64,000 nucleotides of DNA from Cordilura impudica. Taxonomy: Eukaryota > Arthropoda > Insecta > Diptera > Scathophagidae. The position numbers and the translations under genes are program-made. The notes beneath the pieces were generated by a model. It saw only the letters and a list, made by a program, of their open reading frames with translations. It was not told where the DNA came from and did not search any database. The stretch covers positions 241,648,855 through 241,712,854 of the forward strand of contig OY821520.1 of the NCBI GenBank assembly GCA_963682025.1, read 5' to 3'. Shown here one piece after another: positions 21,494 through 31,706 of this stretch. Each line of letters opens with the position of its first letter. The stretch's first letter is position 1.

Positions 21494-23547
21494 TTATTTC
21501 TGAAGGATTTCAATTAAAAAATCTGCATCTGCCGAGTATCGCTTGACTTTAAATTTTTTTTTATCTACAGGTTCAATAGAATGCAGCTTTTGAGTTCCAG
21601 GAATAGTACGCAAATCTTTAAAACGAATTTGAAGGAACCGTGCTTCTTCTTCGTGGTCTTCTAGAGTTAAAAACTCGAAATTACAGTTCAAAAGATTTTG
21701 CAGGCACCATTCATATAATTGTTTTGGAGTAGTTATTTGACCTTGTAATGGACGCTGTAAACTAGCTTGACGTGCTCTCTCTTTACGGTACCTCCAAGAC
21801 CGTCACTTGGGCCTTTTCCATGGCTTGTTGCAAAAAAATGCCACTCAGCATTACATCCAAAATCTTCCATATGATAACATAAATTGATAAAGTTCTTTTT
21901 GTTTTTAAACTGGGCAGCACTACCGTCTGAAAAATACGTGATTTTCTTCGGGGTTGTTTTAAACTTTTTTTCTCAAAATTACATTCAGGTGGCGATGGAA
22001 CAGGTGAACAGCTACAGAATCGTTACAAGACAATCAGATATTATTATGAAGTTTGTATGTTGTGTTTTTCCATCTGATTTAAAATAAATAGCAATTGGGT
22101 ATAAAGTGGCCTGAGAGTTGTTCCAGTGAAATCCCTGGACTGCATCCTGAATAGTAAAAGAAGCATTTTCTGAAAAATCGCAAACTGCTATATACTCATT
22201 TTCTTCCAAATTTGATTTTCCTTCGCTCAAATATGCTGCCTGCTGTTTTGCAATAAATGAATGAGGTAATAGAATTTCAAGCTTTTCACATAGGGAATCC
22301 ACAAAAACGTCGGCTTGGCCAAACATGGTCTCCAAATTATCCCTATCTACACTTACCCATTGTTTATATGTTATTTCATCAATATCGTTTTGCTCTAGTA
22401 ATTGATTTAGTTTTGCTTTTAAATTTTCAATTCCTGGACACTTGTTACATTTACGTAGGTGACACTTTGAAGAAGATGGAATGCATGTCATTTGTTTCAA
22501 ACAATCTTTGTAACATTCAAGCTGATAATTCGGAACACCAGCAGTTAATTTTTTAAAATTTATAGCATCAATCATCAGCTTCACATTTTGATGCTTTGTA
22601 CAAACACACACGTAATGAGATCCACTCGCATTTGCTAGAATTATATTCCTCGGACGAAGTTGGCAAAACTTGGAAATACCTATTTTTATTCCATCATGTC
22701 GTTCCTTGAATAAGGCGTACATTTCTCTTGAGTTTCCAAGCAAAAGTCTTTTATTTTTCCTGACTTTTGTACCATTTTCAAAAACAGACACGAAATCTTT
22801 CTGTCCGGGCATACACCTGCTGACGTCATCGGATTCATAAAAGGGTTTTACTAAACTGCTTGTCACTGGTGAAATTGGACTTCCCAGTTTTGGGTTAGAT
22901 GTACTCATCACACCCTTTGTTTCAACCAAATGCTTAACTTTTCGCGCGATATAGTTTGTAACCAGGAATTCTTCCTCAGTTTTATATATTGCCCAGCTTT
23001 TTGGTAAAATTGTTAGCAGTTGGATTTTCTCACTATTTTTTGTTAATGTTTTAAACTTTTCTTTTAATTGTTCTATTATTTCGGATTGTGGGCACATATG
23101 CGAAGTTGATTGTGCTGAACCGTGGAAAATTTTGTCTTGAATCGAATCACTTATTTTCCTGAATTTTGCATCTCTGTACCGTTTTTGATGTAACTTCTTC
23201 TTTTTTACCGGAGATTGTTCCAGATACGGTAAAGATTGGTTTAATTTTGAAATAGCAACTTCTTCCGTGCCTGACGCAATGTCATCTACTTCCGTGCCTG
23301 ACGCAATGTCATCGAAAGTATCTACATTTTCGTTTATATCTGAACCTTCTTCCAAATTAGATTTATTAGATTTCTTCAGATGCGAAAATTTTATTCTACA
23401 TGTCCAACAAATTTTATTTGAGAACGTAATGTTTTTATCCTTAGTATACTGTATCATCCATTCTTGGACTTCTCTTAAACTTTCATTGCACCCAGTGTGA
23501 CCGGATTTTTTAAAAGGATTACAGCAAAATGTTGAATTGAGTGTCAT
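21494..23547 (-). pseudogene. Transposase relic of the 4-bp-duplication transposon
   Basis: Starts at the minus-strand ATG at 23547 and is open for 511 codons to 22012. The N-terminal part has Cys pairs (FCCNPFKKSGHTGCNES, KICWTCRIKF) and a 9-residue tandem duplication (DDIASGTEV twice). The middle has MYALFKERHDGIKIGISKFC and a Cys-rich stretch (ECYKDCLKQMTC, CHLRKCNKCPG). The core has EYIAVCDFSENASFTIQDAV then GFHWNNSQATLYPIAIYF. After a frameshift at about 22020, DSVAVHLF follows, and after a second near 21955 ITYFSDGSAAQFKNKKNFIN, then WHFFATSHGKGPSDGLGGTV and the C-terminal IRFKDLRTIPGTQKLHS, ending at 21494. The acidic residues in DFSEN and SDG are plausible catalytic positions. This protein family is widespread in insects from memory, but I cannot name its superfamily with certainty. 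Two frameshifts make it non-functional as written. Confidence 0.82.
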
Positions 23548-23968
23548 ATTTTTTATTTAAATACCACAACCGAATGAATTGTGCACGACTTTTTTGTATT
23601 GACAATAATTATAATTTGTTTAAATATTTAGTCTCTTTTTTTTGTTTTTTCAAACGATCAAGTCACTTTAACACTATAACACTTTGACGTTTAGCACTTT
23701 TGAAATCTAGTATTCAACTGAAGTTTGACTTACAGTCTCTGAACTATTTACAGTGTTTTTTTTTGGTACAAAAAATAGATTTCAGGTAAAAAAATACACG
23801 CCTTGCTTTTCTTGAATTGGAAAATTTGCGTGAAGTACGGGTCATAAAATGTTTTTTAAATAGGGACTGAATTTGCTACTGATAATAAGCCGACCACAGT
23901 TCATAAAATATTTGTAAATTTTTTTGTGAACAGGCAATAAATATATAAATATATATATATCGCCTAGG

Positions 23969-24554
23969 TTGCAAAGTCGAAAAAGTTCCTTTACATTTGA
24001 TTTGTCCTTCTTTTTGTAATTTGTCACCTTTTTGTATTTTGGTACATTTCATGAAATACATAAACCTTCTCCTGCTTTTTTCTTAATAACTCATGTTGTA
24101 ATAAAGACTCCACATTGAAATTTGACAGACTTGTACAAAACATAATAAGAATTAAAATATATTTTTTTGAAATTTTTAAAAATATTGATTTTCGAGAAAT
24201 ATCCTTTGGAAATTTTAGTCCTTTTTTTATTTACATTATCCTTGATTGAAAATTTGAAAAAAAATTTTTTTGGAATGGCGCATGTTTTAGTCTGTAAAAT
24301 GAGCCCTTCATTATTAACGTACAATGAATGCTTTTCGAGATATTAAAAATTGTGTAAAGGCATCAGAGTGCATTTTTATTGATTTTTGCCAAATTGGAAT
24401 GGCCATTATTCTGAAAGTTCGACGGATATATGTCTGAAAGTTGGCAAATATTATTGTGCCGATCCATAGATCATGTGTACAAAATCTTATCAAATTTGGA
24501 GGTGATGAGGTCACAAATGTTAATATTTTCGGTTGATTTCATATGTTTTTACCC
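23969..24554 (-). repeat. Right terminal inverted repeat of the 4-bp-duplication transposon
   Basis: Inverted partner of 20831-21405. It begins (minus strand, from 24554) GGGTAAAAACATATGAAATC and ends at the inner edge TTTTTCGACTT near 23969. The transposase 5' end is about 0.42 kb inside this arm, so this arm is the likely promoter side. Confidence 0.88.
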
Positions 24555-24926
24555 AATACGAAGAATTACAACATATCATAAGAAAAACAACAAACACACT
24601 GAAAAATTTTATTTTTTCAAGATTTTTTTCAAAATTTCATTCATAGCTCCTGAACCCTTTGACCGATTTTGACGATTTTAAATAGCAACTCCTTTGGGAT
24701 GTTTATAAACGATTTTATATAAAAACGAACGGTCTAGCTTAGATATTGACGGCGTGTTCGTGATTTCCACAGACAGACGGACAGACGGTCATCGGTAAAT
24801 CAACTTCCCTTGTCATAAGGATCAAGAAAATATATTTTTTTGGGGCCTCAGGAATTTATTTCGATGCGTTACAAACGGAATGACAAACCTATATATACCC
24901 TCTGCCACTGAGGTGTGGAGGGTATA

Positions 24927-25876
24927 ATAAATAATTGAATTTTGTTTAAACAGTTTTTATTTTGTTTTTTGTCAAAATGAATAAAAAATCATTTTGGTTT
25001 TCCAATTTAGCACTTTAGTCAATTTTATGCGAAACGTATTTTATGCTTAAGTTAATATAAAATAAAATTAATACTTATTTTTTTTTTATTAAGTAAAATT
25101 TATTTTTATTTCTAATATCGTTTTTTTTTTCACTTTCCACCTTACAGCATCAAGCTTATCATAAAGTCAATCTTATTATTGTTAGTTATAATTATTTGCA
25201 ATTTTGTTTACATATTAACAAATTATTAAAAAATTTTTTTTTTTATATTTCACTTTTTGCACCAACAATACTTTCAAATATCTTGATTACATATTACATC
25301 TTCTTATTGTCCAATTAAACAATAAGCTTCTTTTTGTATTTTATTTATATTGTTAGAAATTTCTTTTTAATTTGTTTTCAATTAAAATGAACATAATAAT
25401 CCATCATAAATTTTACTTTCATTTATTGTATTATTATTATTATTATTTAATTTCATTGAAACCATTTAAGTTAAATGTTCATAATTTCTCTGTGTGTTTT
25501 AGATAAAGTAAATTGTAATAACAAACTATTGAAATGTAGTAAATAAAATTAATATAAGTTGAATTATTTCACCATAAATACTTCCATAAATACTTCAGCG
25601 TCAATACTTTAGGACTATATTGAATCTAGGTAATAGTTTTTAGACAATAATAAAATGGTGAAATTAAAAAATTTGTGAAATCTAATTTGAAAAATAATGG
25701 AACTGTAGTAAACAAACAAAAATTTTTATGGCGAAGTTTCCGAAATTTATTAGCAGAAATTCTATTTCATATAAAGCTATAAAACTATTCCAATCAAATA
25801 TAAAACAAATCACATATAACTGAATATTGTTAAATTTATGTTTTATAAATATAGTTTTTTATTTACTAACTACTTA
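24927..25876. other. AT-rich non-coding interval
   Basis: Very AT-rich, many T and A runs, an (ATT)n tract near 25431. No coding signal on either strand. Its right end may be 3' flank of the minus-strand exon-like ORF at 25952. Confidence 0.6.
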
Positions 25877-25882
25877 TGTAAA

Positions 25883-25888
25883 TTTATT
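25883..25888 (-). promoter_or_regulatory. Possible polyadenylation signal AATAAA (minus strand)
   Basis: AATAAA on the minus strand, about 64 bp past the stop codon of the exon-like ORF at 25952-26290. Position is right for a short 3' UTR, but AATAAA is common by chance in such AT-rich DNA. Confidence 0.3.
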
Positions 25889-25951
25889 TGAATGTAACTA
25901 ATCTAATATATTAAAAGAATTTATGAATAAACTTTGCATTCAAGATTTTTT

Positions 25952-26290
25952 TCAATATTTTTCTTCTTTCAAACCTCTATAACTAGAGTTATAATTAACG
26001 TAGGCTGTTGGCATAGGTCTAAGAACACTCAGTGGATCAAGCTCCTTCTTTTGAGCTATTAACTGCTTAAATTCGTTGGGTTTGAGGAAACTTATGCGTG
26101 GAGAATCAACTTTACTTTCACTGTACGTTAACTTATCTTGGCATATTTTGGCATTACTGTACGTTAACTTCTCTTGGCAAATTCGTTGGGTTTGAGGAAA
26201 GTTATGCGTGGACAATCAACTTTACTTTTACTGTACGTTAACTCCTCTTGGCATATTTTGGCATTACTGTACATTAACTTTTCTTGGCAA
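25952..26290 (-). CDS. Unidentified terminal-exon-like ORF with internal tandem duplication
   Basis: Minus-strand coding-like sequence ending in a TGA at 25952. The last ~57 residues (KVDSPRISFLKPNEFKQLIA, LDPLSVLRPMPTAYVNYNSS, YRGLKEEKY) have varied composition, unlike the surrounding AT-rich noise. I do not recognise the protein. Upstream, a 110-bp unit is duplicated in tandem (26071-26180 and 26181-26290). Because 110 is not a multiple of three, the second copy reads in another frame: AKICQEELTYSKSKVDCPRI in one, AKICQDKLTYSESKVDSPRI in the other. It could be the last exon of a host gene with an intron acceptor somewhere in the duplicated part, or a pseudogene fragment. No start codon or upstream exon was found. 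Confidence 0.4.
26071..26290. repeat. Two tandem 110-bp units, with nested sub-repeats
   Basis: Units begin ATTCGTTGGGTTTGAGGAAA at 26071 and 26181 and differ at only a few positions. Each contains two CTGTACGTTAACTT-TCTTGGCA sub-repeats about 33-36 bp apart. High identity suggests a recent duplication. Confidence 0.85.
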
Positions 26291-26331
26291 ATTTTTTTAT
26301 TATATTATAAAAATTAATATAATATAATATA

Positions 26332-26348
26332 ATGCTGCGGAGCAGCAT
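26332..26348. other. Perfect 7-bp-stem hairpin ATGCTGC-GGA-GCAGCAT
   Basis: A GC-rich hairpin in very AT-rich surroundings, followed by GGGTCCTCTATT. The arrangement resembles the hairpin that precedes the 3' end of many Helitrons, but a CTRR terminus is not evident and no matching 5' end was found. Confidence 0.35.
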
Positions 26349-26632
26349 GGGTCCTCTATTTTATATTATATGAAATTATAAAAAACATGAATATTATTTT
26401 AAACGATGTAAACAAAAATTAATCGGATCGTAAGATAGTCGAGCAATCAGTTTTTTAAAGCAAAGACAACAAAATATGGAATTATTTCAAAGACTGTACT
26501 TTACTTGATCTATTTGTTGAGTAACCGAATAATTGGTATTCAAGTCACCATTTCACTTTGAATTTCATAACATTAGTTTGTATATTTTCTTTTAAGCGAA
26601 CAATTAAAAATTGATAAAATAGAAATCGAAAA

Positions 26633-26975
26633 TCGAATTTGTTTTACAAAACAAGCGAGGAATTAAATTTTAAACCAATGACAAATTAAAAATTGACAAT
26701 ATAATCCTTATTTTTCAAGCCACCTAAAATTAATTAATCGAATAACCGAATTTTGGTTTACAAAACAAGCGAGGAATTCAATTTTAATGCAACGAAGAAT
26801 CAAAAATTGGCATAATAATCGATATTTTCCAGTCACCAATATTAAGTAATCGAATAACCGAATTTCTGTTCAACAAACTATCGATGACTAGAATGTTAGT
26901 TCATTGTAATAAAATTACTATGATTTTTATTAAGTGAATAAAATCAAAACTTTTATTCACACAAATAATAACCGA
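26633..26975. repeat. Diverged tandem repeat, ~115-bp unit, about three copies
   Basis: Units begin near 26633, 26749 and 26860 with AATAACCGAATTT-like sequence. The first two share TTTACAAAACAAGCGAGGAA and a following AAT(T/C)AAATTTTAA stretch. The third is much more diverged. Related TAACCGAAT words occur nearby (26520, 26970) and again at 37685-37880. Confidence 0.55.
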
Positions 26976-27158
26976 ATGATTATTTTTTGAGTCACCAAAT
27001 ATTTTTATTAAATTAGAATAACATAACATTAATATGCGTGTAAAATGTTAATTTAGACAGTGAGTAACCGGGCCATTCTTATTTGAGTAATCTCGTTTTT
27101 TTTTAGTACCAGATCTATATTTATTAATCTTCAATATTACGATGTTTATATCTACTAA

Positions 27159-27273
27159 GGGCCGTATGCAAAAAATTAAAGTGTACTTCAAGTAGACTTT
27201 ATTGTATGTTTCTCATACAAAATTGTTGATAAAGTCTACTTGAAGTATGCTTTAATTTTTTTGCATACGGCCC
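27159..27273. mobile_element. 115-bp foldback MITE with TAA duplication
   Basis: Almost entirely a hairpin. The left arm GGGCCGTATGCAAAAAATTA, AAGTGTACTTCAAGTAGACT pairs with the right arm AGTCTACTTGAAGTATGCTT then AATTTTTTTGCATACGGCCC. TAA flanks both sides (27156-27158, 27274-27276). TIR start GGGCC and a 3-bp TAA duplication fit a PIF/Harbinger-type MITE (inference; no transposase). Confidence 0.82.
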
Positions 27274-27354
27274 TAAATGTTTAGCACAAATTTTGATTTA
27301 CTTGATCTATACATCGAGTCCTCGGATGATTATTATTCGAATAACTGTTTACAG

Positions 27355-27714
27355 CCTATACCACTATATGACCAGGGTATAATTACTTTGTCCGTCCGTT
27401 CGTCCGTCCGTGAGTCCATGTAAACCTTGTAATCAAACTACAAGTCGTAAATATGAATATATTTTGACGAAATTTAGTACATTAGCTTGTATCGCTTGTA
27501 TTAGTTTGTATTACAAATGACCCCTATAAGATCGACTTAAATTGCCATAATACCCAAATTATCATATAGATATCGGTCAAATTGGTTTTGTGTATGTTTG
27601 TTATATCCATTAATCAGTAGTCCAAATATAAACCCTAGAGGACAATTCTTAGTCCTGATCTTCACTATCAAAAAACAGAAATATTGCACACATTTTTCTC
27701 AAATTTGGTTTGTT
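27355..27714 (-). mobile_element. Family B Helentron-type element, truncated (copy B3)
   Basis: Keeps the hairpin end (CCTATACCACTATATGACCA, GGGTATAAT), a GTCCGTCCG tract at about 27390, and the middle as far as CTCAAATTTGGTTT at 27714. There it is replaced by LINE ORF1 sequence. The palindromic AACAAGTAAG end is absent. More diverged than B4 and B7. Confidence 0.75.
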
Positions 27715-28043
27715 GCGGCCTTAACCACCTTACAGCAGAATGCAAAAAACACATTAGTACGCCACCTCGATGTGTTCACTGCTTAAAAGACCATACAGCT
27801 AATTATAGAGGGTGCATAATATATAAAAAATTACAACAAAGAAGACTACAACAAGATTATAACCCCCATAATTATCGCCAAACTGAAAACTTTAATGCAA
27901 ATCCAAAAGACTTTCCGCCAGTTAATAATACCCAAAACAATAATTCTTCTAAACATAATCAAGTATTAACAAATCCAAATGAAAGCAATTATACAAATAA
28001 CAATAATTCCATTGCTATGGATATGTTTATGTTTAACGTGTAA
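27715..28043 (+). pseudogene. LINE ORF1 (gag-like) zinc-knuckle fragment
   Basis: Open from the family B junction to a stop at 28043. It encodes CGLNHLTAECKKHISTPPRC and then CVHCLKDHTANYRGC, which reads as a C-x2-C-x3-H-x6-C knuckle, followed by IIYKKLQQRRLQQ and an Asn-rich tail. The DHTANYRGC-x-YK wording is typical of the last zinc knuckle of Jockey-type ORF1 nucleic-acid-binding proteins. The N-terminal part is missing. It ends only 27 bp before the start codon of the DRG2 copy, an adjacency with no known functional meaning. Confidence 0.7.
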
Positions 28044-28070
28044 ATTGCAATATAATAACAAATATACAAC

Positions 28071-29125
28071 ATGGGTATCTTAGATAAAATTGCTGATATC
28101 GAAAAAGAAATAGCTAAGACACAAAAAAATAATGCTACCGAATATCATTTGGGCTTATTGAAAGCCAAACTAGCTAAATATCGTTCTCAATTGCTTGAAC
28201 CTGCTAAGAAGGGAGAAAAGGGCGAGGTCTTTGATGTTTGGAAAAGTGGCGATGCCAGAGTGGCTTTAATTGGTTTTCCTTCTGTCGGTAAGTCCACCTT
28301 GCTATCGACATTAACAAAAACAGATTCTGAAGCAGCCAACTATGAGTTCACAACATTAACATGTATTCCCGGTGTTATTGAGTACAATGGAGCCAATATA
28401 CAATTGTTGGATTTACCTGGTATTATTGAAGGTGCTGCTCAGGGCAAAGGTCGAGGTCGTCAAGTAATTGCCGTAGCTCGCACGGCCGATTTGGTGGTCA
28501 TGATTTTGGATGCTACTAAACCCAATGTACATCGTGATTTATTGGAGCGGGAATTGGAGTCGGTGGGTATACGTTTGAATAAACGTAAACCAAATATTTA
28601 CTTTAAGCAAAAGAAGGGTGGCGGTCTAGGTTTTAATGCCATCTGTGCTTTAACTAGCTGCAATGAGAAAATGGTTCAAACGGTGTTGCACTCTTTTAAA
28701 ATATTCAATGCTGAGGTGCTGTTCCGCGAAGACTGTTCGGTCGATGAGTTTATTGATATTGTAACAGCGAATCGTGTTTATTTGCCTTGCTGTATGTCTA
28801 TAACAAAATTGATCAGATTTCTATTGAAGAGGTAAATCGTCTAGCTCGTGAACCCAATTCAATAGTCGTCAGTTGTAATATGCATTTGAATTTGGATTAC
28901 TTACTGGAGGCATTATGGGAAGAATTATGCCTTATACCTGTTTATACTAAGAAACCTGAGAAAGGTGTTTCGGTTGAATATGTTTGTCATGCTATTCATC
29001 GCACTTTAGCTGCTCAATTTAAATATGCCTTAGTTTGGGGTATTTCCACCAAGTACTCTCCTCAGCGGGTTGGTATCAGTCATATAATGGCTGATGAGGA
29101 CGTTATACAAGTTGTTAAGAAATAA
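28071..29125 (+). pseudogene. Drg2: DRG2-type developmentally regulated GTP-binding protein, intronless frameshifted copy
   Basis: DRG2 is a cytoplasmic TRAFAC/Obg-type GTPase that partners with a DFRP protein and is linked to ribosome function. Here the N-terminus [20 protein letters not shown] and [18 protein letters not shown] match DRG2 rather than DRG1. G1 is GFPSVGKST (residues about 67-75), G3 is DLPGIIEG (about 113), G4 is NKID and G5-like is SCN. The frame breaks at about 28789 by loss of one base (YLPC followed by CMSI instead of [11 protein letters not shown]). Downstream it continues to VIQVVKK and a stop. The region between VYTKK and SVEYVCHAIHR is about 13 residues shorter than the usual DRG2 TGS-domain entry, so the total (~351) falls below the usual ~364. 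No intron is present, and AATAAA plus a 14-A tract follows at 29406-29442. I infer a processed retrocopy, now probably a pseudogene. A sequencing error at the frameshift is the alternative. Confidence 0.85.
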
Positions 29126-29405
29126 TGAATCACATGTAGCGCCAAAACTCTCTTCTGTTTATATTCGAACATTTCGGAAATTTATTGTTTTTTTTTTTAT
29201 ATACTCCAAACTACCCACTTATTTCAAATATCCGGCTTGCGGCTTTTGCTTTTTATAAATATCAAATATTTAAATGGAAACAATATCTTTCAAAAATAGC
29301 ATCTTCAGTTTGTTTATGTGTTAAATTAAGCAGCGGATTTTTAATTTGTTTACTCATCTATGTAAACAAATTAGAACTCAAGGATTATTAAATCACATAT
29401 AAAAA

Positions 29406-29442
29406 AATAAAATGTTTATCAACATCATAAAAAAAAAAAAAA
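29406..29442 (+). promoter_or_regulatory. Polyadenylation signal and A-tract after the DRG2 copy
   Basis: AATAAA at 29406-29411, 17 bp of spacer, then 14 consecutive A (29429-29442). The spacing is that of a mature mRNA 3' end copied into DNA, supporting retrotransposition of the DRG2 transcript with about 0.3 kb of 3' UTR. No target-site duplication could be identified. Confidence 0.6.
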
Positions 29443-29606
29443 TAAATAAAATAGAAGCTAGAACAAAATAGCACATCTGCTAAACATGATAACAATGTTA
29501 GTATCAAAATTATGCAAATAAATTTACATATGGAATTCTAACGGGCTTCCAAATCACACTAGAAAAATTGAAACTTTTATCCATTTAAATCATATCGATA
29601 TATTTT

Positions 29607-29790
29607 TATAACCTCCACTCCAGTGTGCAGAGGGTATATATAAGTTTGTCACTCCGTTTGTAATAATTAGAAAAAAAATTTTGGACCCCATAAAATATAT
29701 ATATTTGTGATCCTTATAACAACCGGAGTTGACCTAGCGATGTCCGTCTGTCCGTCTGTGGAAATCACGATGACAGCATCAATAAAAGTG
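29607..29790 (-). mobile_element. Family C terminal fragment (copy C3)
   Basis: About 180 bp matching the stem-loop end of family C: TATAACCTCCACTCCAGTGT, GCAGAGGGTATATATAAG, GGACCCCATAAAATATATAT, then GATGTCCGTCTGTCCGTC. Homology stops near 29790. It lies 0.1 kb from the full copy C2 in the same orientation. Confidence 0.75.
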
Positions 29791-30868
29791 GTTAAAATTA
29801 TTTCTAAATTTAAATTTCTTACTTTTTTCTGTATATGGAAGTCAAAATGAAAGCAGAATTATGTATGAGATAAAGGAAGTAAAAGCCATTAAATTCTGGT
29901 CAGTTTTTATACCCTCCACGCCAGTGTGCAGAGGGTATATATAAGTTTGTCATTCCGTTTGTAATAATTAGAAAAAAAATTTTGGACCCCATAAAATATA
30001 TATATTTTTGATTCTCATAACAACCGGAGTTGATATAGCGATGTCCGTCTGTCCGTCTGTTCGTCTGTGAAATTCACGATCAGGGCATCAATCGGGCAGC
30101 TAGGGTGCTCGTTGATATAAAAAATGATTCACTAACATCCTGGAAAGTTCGTTATTTAAAATTGTTCAAATCGGTCCATTAGGGCCCGAGAGTTGAATGA
30201 AGAAATAAAAAAAGTCTTGAAAAAATATAATTTTCTATGTTGTTCTTGTCACGATCACGCCCTCAATAGTACAGCTACAGTGATCATTTCTAGTGAGAAT
30301 GATTCACCAAATTCATGTGAAGATTTCTGTTTCAAAAATCATTAAAATCGGTGGAACAGGTCCAGGGAAATCTCTGAAAAATTGTGGTAATAATATTATA
30401 AAAACTAACCCTTTTTACATTTTTTTTATTAACTCTGGTAGAAAAATTTAAAAGTTTCCATTGTTTTGGCATCACTAAAAAAATTTTCTAGATCATTTCT
30501 GTTATTACCACGAGCCTGCCTGCAAAATTTCAAATCGAAAGGGTTACGGGAAAGGGGTTAAAATCGATCCAAAATTTTTTCGACAAGCAGACACTACGAG
30601 TTAATATAAAGGGAGTAAAAATTCACCAGCATCTAAAGCAAATAATGCTAAAATACCTAGTTATTAATAAAAAAAAAAAAACAATGTAAATTTAGCAAAA
30701 AAAATTTTTATGTATTAATTTATTTAAAGAGAAAAACACAAAAATAACATTTGATGTTGTAATTTTTTTGTGTGTAATATTTACATATACATACATACAC
30801 ATATTAAATAATACAAATAATAATATACATATATTATATATATTTTATATATATATATATATGTATAT

Positions 30869-31255
30869 TAGGGCGGCTCGATTTATTTTTCGAGAATTTC
30901 CCTATGATTTCCGTATTCTATGGGTTATTCCATGAAAATTTGCCGAAGGAACCATACCTCTATCGTTAAAATCGAGTCCCCTACTTTTTGTTGGTAGATT
31001 TTTTCCCAAATTGACGTTCCTATGAAATATTACCTACACGTTCACATCCATAACTCAAAAACTATCGGGTTTAATCGCCAGTAGGCGCGTTGGAAAGGTG
31101 AGCTCATTTTGATCAATTTACAAAAAAAAAAACTCCAACATTGGCCCAACGGTTCAAAAGTTACGGGCATTTTTGTCCAAATTTTGAGCATTTTTCCATT
31201 TTTTTCATGATTTTGTCCAAGAATATTACTTTCATGGCCATTTTTTTGGCTCAAT
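30869..31255 (+). repeat. Left terminal inverted repeat of the 8-bp-duplication transposon
   Basis: Pairs with 34219-34621 on the opposite strand. Shared text includes TGGAAAGGTGAGCTCATTTT, CAACGGTTCAAAAGTTACGG, GCATTTTTGTCCAAATTTTG and TTGTCCAAGAATATTACTTT. The outermost ~60 bp are less alike because of an extra segment (GTAGGGAGTGAAAAAATTCA) in the right arm. Confidence 0.88.
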
Positions 31256-31706
31256 TTTTTTGACTTAAGAAGCTTACGAACCTTACGATAGACTTCTTTA
31301 TTTTTGTTTGTTTATAATATTCCAGTGCAAGAAGGATAGAGATAAAGATGATGCCAGTCATTTACTGTTATATGCTCTCATTTGCTCTCTTTTTAGGGTT
31401 TGCATACGAATTATAAAGAATAATTCTTCGCTGACGTCATTTTGACAACAACAAATACACAGCAATTCTAATTGGACGAAACAATCAGCTGTAGTTGGCG
31501 GGGTGGTGATTCCAGTGTATGCTAGTTTTGTTTGAGCGTCATTTCAGTGAAGTGGTTACTTGAAATAACTAACAAATAATCAAACTATTTTGAAATTTAG
31601 AAAAGATTTAAAGGTAAGTGTAAAAACATTGCTAACTTTTATAGTTAATAGTTATATTATTATTCTATGAAAAACATATTTAATTCTTTTAGTGACAGTT
31701 TAAAAA

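Larger units (their letters stand above)
20831..24554 (-). mobile_element. DNA transposon with ~0.58 kb TIRs and 4-bp AATA duplication (Sola-like, tentative)
   Basis: Ends are GGGTAAAAACATATGAAATC at 20831 and its inverted copy ending 24554. They are flanked by AATA at 20827-20830 and 24555-24558. The paralogous empty site in family A copy A3 reads TTCAACAATACAAAGAATTA (AATA at 45161-45164), so ends and duplication are directly confirmed. The terminal inverted repeats run to about 21405 and 23969 (both inner edges at TTTTTCGACTT). The enclosed gene is a broken transposase (21494-23547, minus). A 4-bp duplication is characteristic of Sola elements, which is why I suggest that group. The superfamily was not verified. 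Confidence 0.85.
19859..24926 (+). mobile_element. Family A Helentron-type element (copy A2) carrying a 3.7 kb DNA transposon
   Basis: Starts AACAAGTAAGAGTGTAAAAT with palindrome TTCGGCTGGGCCGAA and GATACCCTCCATC, then a CATTTTCCATTTTT-type array. The block CACGTGCAGTATTAATATAC, ACTGTAATGACTTCAACAAT comes next, then the nested transposon (20831-24554). The distal core follows (CAGACGGACAGACGGTCATC, GATGCGTTACAAACGGAATG) and the end stem-loop TATACCCTCTGCCACTGAGG, TGTGGAGGGTATA. Without the insertion it is about 1.3 kb. Copy A3 supplies the empty site. Non-coding itself. Confidence 0.85.
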
